Below, piece after piece: positions 61,825 through 64,000 of a stretch of DNA of 64,000 bases. A program made the position numbers and the translations under genes. Below the pieces are notes generated by a model. That model saw only the letters and a program-made list of their open reading frames with translations, was not told the DNA's origin and searched no databases. The stretch covers positions 17,793 through 81,792 of the forward strand of contig CAZVLE010000098.1 of assembly GCA_964627855.1 (NCBI GenBank), written 5' to 3'. The stretch comes from CAZVLE01 sp964627855. GTDB lineage: Bacteria > Bacillota > Dethiobacteria > DTU022. The first letter of the stretch is position 1; each line of letters begins with the position of its first letter.

Positions 61825-62458
61825 CTGCCGCCGCCAACTTCAAAAGGGCATTAATTATGGCCACCGCCACAGTACTGCCGCCTTTACGGCCACTTATCGC
61901 GATGTACGGCAGGTCAGTCTCCAGCAGGGCCTCTTTCGACTCAGTTGCCTCAACAAAGCCTACGGGAACACCAATTACCAGGGCTGGCGAGGCTTTGCCT
62001 TCAGCTGCCAGGCGTAATAACTCGTAGAGAGCCGTTGGCGCATTGCCGATGGCAAAAACTGCTCGCGGGTACTTTTCAACAGTCCGCCTGATATTGATCA
62101 TTGAGCGGGTCAAACCTTCTTCCAGGGCTGCCTTTTTTGTTTCTTCCTCAGCCACCAGACACTCCAGGCGGGCATTAACAGCCTGGAGAAGCGATTTGTT
62201 AACACCGGCTACGATCATGTTGGTATCAGAAACAATGACCACATCTCCACGGGAAAATGTCTCTACCGCATCCTCAACTGCTTCCGGTGAAGATGTAAAT
62301 AGTTCAGCATACTCGAAATCAGCGGTAGTGTGTATTATTCTCTTCACCAGGGCCAGCTCCCTCTCACTGAAACGATCAGCCCTGATTCCGAGTTCTTCTG
62401 CTATGATCCGCATACTTTTAGCCTCGATCCCAATAGGATCGGTAATAAAAGGCTTCAT
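61817..62458 (-). CDS. cbiC: Cobalt-precorrin-8 methylmutase
   Basis: CbiC/CobH (213 aa), which moves the C11 methyl to C12 to give cobyrinic acid. The catalytic His lies in VKRIIHTTADFEYAELF (about residue 45), and VIVSDTNMIVAGVNK and AIGNAPTALYELLRL are family marks. ATG at 62458 has GGAG at 8 bases; GTG at 62467 overlapping the cbiX stop is an alternative. Confidence 0.94.
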   Translation of the reverse strand: MKPFITDPIGIEAKSMRIIAEELGIRADRFSERELALVKRIIHTTADFEYAELFTSSPEAVEDAVETFSRGDVVIVSDTNMIVAGVNKSLLQAVNARLECLVAEEETKKAALEEGLTRSMINIRRTVEKYPRAVFAIGNAPTALYELLRLAAEGKASPALVIGVPVGFVEATESKEALLETDLPYIAISGRKGGSTVAVAIINALLKLAAADE

Positions 62459-62463
62459 AAAGA

Positions 62464-62829
62464 TCACTCCATTTCTCTGGCCCGATCAACCACAATCTCA
62501 GCCAGGCGCGGATCGGTGCCAAGCGGCCGGCCAAGCTGCATCTGCACTTCCGGATACTTTTCCCCCAGAGCGGCAAGTTCTTCGGGTATATCGGTCTTGA
62601 CATGCACACCGGTAGCAATCAAAAAAGGAACCACAACAATTTTTTTTAGGCCTTCAGCAGCCATGACCTCTACTACTTCCGCCAAAGGAGGCTTGCTTAA
62701 CTGCAATGAAGCATATTCAACACGATCATATTCAACCTTTTCTCTAACCATTGCTGTTATTGCGGCCAGGGTTTCAGTAGCTTCAGGAGCCCTGCTGCCG
62801 TGGCCAAGTATAATTAAACCTTTTTTCAA
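62464..62829 (-). CDS. cbiX: Sirohydrochlorin cobaltochelatase, short CbiX type
   Basis: CbiX-S (121 aa), inserting cobalt into sirohydrochlorin. ILGHGSRAPEATETL holds the first metal-binding His and PFLIATGVHVKTDIPEEL the second. The short, single-domain form acts as a homodimer in relatives and is best known from archaea. TTG start overlaps the upstream stop (TTGA). Confidence 0.93.
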   Translation of the reverse strand: MKKGLIILGHGSRAPEATETLAAITAMVREKVEYDRVEYASLQLSKPPLAEVVEVMAAEGLKKIVVVPFLIATGVHVKTDIPEELAALGEKYPEVQMQLGRPLGTDPRLAEIVVDRAREME

Positions 62830-63245
62830 CTATCTTCCCCGCTTTCTCTTTTGTTAATCCGGTAATGGAACAGACCGGCTATCAAGACAAAAACTCCCAG
62901 GACTGCAATCACCGTGGGCACTCTCGGCAAGCCCTGTCCAATTTCTTCACCAATGGTATATTCCGCCCGATGGCCAAACTGGTCCTGGGCAAGAATAAAT
63001 ACCGCCCCCTCTGCCTCGTAGCTAAACAAGCCATCACGGTCAACATCACCGCGGGCTATTTCCTCTTCTTGTTCATTGTATACAATAACTTCAGCGTGCC
63101 GGGCAGGAGAACCGTCATCAAAAATCACCCTTACCTTCCCTGATTCCACCGGCTCTACCAACATGTTATGGGCAAAAACCGGAGCAGCAGGCAGGACAAT
63201 TAATAAGATAAGGAGAATAGCAATAGCCATAGTTCTTAATTGCAT
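62826..63245 (-). CDS. Cobalt/nickel transport accessory protein (NikL/CbiL-like)
   Basis: A 139-residue exported protein: signal sequence (about 1-24, ending VFAHN), an extracytoplasmic beta domain (about 25-100; VRVIFDDGSPARHAEVIVYN), then one membrane helix (about 108-130) and a charged tail. The layout and position after the CbiM gene match NikL-type components that replace CbiN/NikN in some cobalt/nickel ECF transporters. The first mature residues, HNMLVEP, place a His near the new N-terminus, as in metal-binding forms. ATG at 63245 with GAGGTG upstream is preferred. Confidence 0.7.
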   Translation of the reverse strand: MQLRTMAIAILLILLIVLPAAPVFAHNMLVEPVESGKVRVIFDDGSPARHAEVIVYNEQEEEIARGDVDRDGLFSYEAEGAVFILAQDQFGHRAEYTIGEEIGQGLPRVPTVIAVLGVFVLIAGLFHYRINKRESGEDS

Positions 63246-63290
63246 TATAGGATACACCTCTATTCCTTGCTGCTACATTCTATTAAAATG

Positions 63291-63351
63291 TGCCCTGCCC
63301 CTTCCCGGAAGGTCGGCTTTTCTCAGGTAGCCGGGAAGGGGTTTCAGGGCA
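63291..63351. repeat. Large inverted repeat between cbiM and the NikL-like gene
   Basis: TGCCCTGCCCCTTCCCGG (63291-63308) pairs with CCGGGAAGGGG (63331-63341), TTT bulge, CAGGGCA (63345-63351): 18 bp with one three-base bulge. It stands in the 196-base gap 63246-63441 between two operon genes and can form a strong RNA hairpin on either strand. No B12-box (GCCACTG) is seen nearby, so it is not a cobalamin riboswitch. Confidence 0.65.
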
Positions 63352-63441
63352 ATTAAACCGGATTGGGCTTCAGGCTGGAGCAAGCCTGCCGGAGAAAGGA
63401 GTTTAAGCCGGCGCCCACCGGGCAATTCACTTTATTCCACT

Positions 63442-64000
63442 TTATGAACTGCCGGTTAAGGCAGTTTCTTCATTTTTCAGCATTTCCGGTTTCGCTTTCT
63501 CGATCAATTTCAGCGCTGAGCCGGTTACCAGGGCTTCAATCACTACAAGCGGCAGATGGCCGATAACCAGGATATTGATCACTGATAAAAACCCTTCACC
63601 AAAGCGTAGATCGGTTAGCAGCAAGAGCACAACCAGTATAGCTACCGTGATCATCACCGAAAGACCTCCGACCAGCGCTCCCCGCAAGAAAACCGGCCGG
63701 TTCCCCATGGCATGAAACAACTTGTAGGAAAGCAGGGCCGGCACAACCAGCATCAGGGTATTAGCCCCTAAGGTGGTCAGCCCACCGTGCTGGAAGAGCA
63801 CCGCCTGAAGCAGCAGTCCAACAAAAATAGCCAGGGGTGCGCGCCTGCCAAGGATCACTCCCAGCAGACCGGCAAAGAGGGGATGTATAGTCGAAGGACC
63901 CACCGGGATGCTGATCAGGGAAACAGCAAAGAATACCCCGGCCATCAGGCTGGTTTTCGGTATTTCTTCTTCTTTCATTCCTTTGATCGAGTAAACCAGG
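63442..64000 (-). CDS. cbiM: Cobalt ECF transporter S component CbiM, N-terminus beyond window
   Basis: Integral membrane substrate-binding subunit of a cobalt (or nickel) energy-coupling-factor transporter. IPVGPSTIHPLFAGLLGVILG, LLQAVLFQHGGLTTLGANTLM and VVIEALVTG are CbiM/NikM marks. The frame stays open through the right edge (the codons before ATG 63978 are open), so the usual N-terminus with its metal-binding His lies outside. First visible gene of the cobalamin operon; cbiQ and cbiO partners are not in the window. Confidence 0.88.
   Translation of the reverse strand, partial: LVYSIKGMKEEEIPKTSLMAGVFFAVSLISIPVGPSTIHPLFAGLLGVILGRRAPLAIFVGLLLQAVLFQHGGLTTLGANTLMLVVPALLSYKLFHAMGNRPVFLRGALVGGLSVMITVAILVVLLLLTDLRFGEGFLSVINILVIGHLPLVVIEALVTGSALKLIEKAKPEMLKNEETALTGSS

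Noticed and set aside
63246..63441. Possible cobalamin riboswitch
   Set aside because: The conserved B12-box and core are not visible on either strand; only strong hairpins are seen.

Overview
The window reads as chromosomal DNA of an anaerobic, Gram-positive-type bacterium, most likely a clostridial (Firmicutes) lineage. Evidence: an oxygen-independent (Cbi-type) cobalamin pathway, a tungsten/molybdopterin aldehyde:ferredoxin oxidoreductase, a DUF362/ferredoxin protein, Firmicutes-style YlbF, YtxH, PolX and DUF815 genes, strong AGGAGG-type ribosome sites, and very frequent TTG starts. I see no rRNA, tRNA, CRISPR array, insertion sequence or prophage. No obvious helix-turn-helix regulator gene is present; the signalling genes are two membrane Ser/Thr kinases and a PilZ (c-di-GMP) protein.

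Left part (1-31 kb). A minus-strand operon encodes an ABC-2 exporter whose ATPase carries N-terminal MORN repeats. Next come an IseA-like lipoprotein, a D-aminoacylase-type amidohydrolase with an orphan dockerin protein, a GNAT enzyme, a HepT-like orphan, a hotdog thioesterase, a class C beta-lactamase-fold lipoprotein, an EVE-domain protein, a lipid kinase and an MFS carrier with a 12-codon leader ORF. These are followed by an arginase-fold enzyme, the DUF362 protein, an alpha/beta hydrolase, a universal stress protein, YlbF, and an operon of two unusual acyl-CoA dehydrogenases plus an unrecognised helical protein. Then come Ser/Thr kinase 1, two methyltransferases (one of them a DNA methyltransferase), a membrane protein rich in Ile-Pro motifs, and a three-gene operon (four-helix membrane protein, ATP-grasp enzyme, N-formylglutamate amidohydrolase-like enzyme).

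Middle part (31-54.5 kb). Mostly housekeeping: asnS, a GPH-type carrier, DUF815 ATPase with a four-zinc-ribbon protein, YtxH, an RlmL-type rRNA methyltransferase, an alcohol dehydrogenase, PolX and an M20 peptidase. Mixed in are a PurL/AIR-synthase-like protein with a cysteine cluster, a membrane-anchored MORN protein next to Ser/Thr kinase 2 (MORN ectodomain), a PIG-L deacetylase, PilZ, MATE and HAD genes, and a MoaD/ThiS-like sulfur carrier directly before the aldehyde:ferredoxin oxidoreductase.

Right part (54.7-64 kb). A tightly overlapping minus-strand operon runs from CbiM (cut by the window edge) through a NikL/CbiL-like transport accessory protein, CbiX, CbiC, CbiD, CbiE, CbiT, CbiL, CbiF, CbiG, CbiH, CbiJ and CobA. 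This covers every corrin-ring step from sirohydrochlorin to cobyrinic acid, plus cobalt uptake and adenosylation.

Themes that stand out: MORN repeats in three different proteins (cytosolic ABC ATPase, membrane-anchored protein, kinase ectodomain); two near-identical kinase cores with different ectodomains; two genes with good ribosome sites but no ATG/GTG/TTG start; and a three-copy dispersed intergenic repeat.
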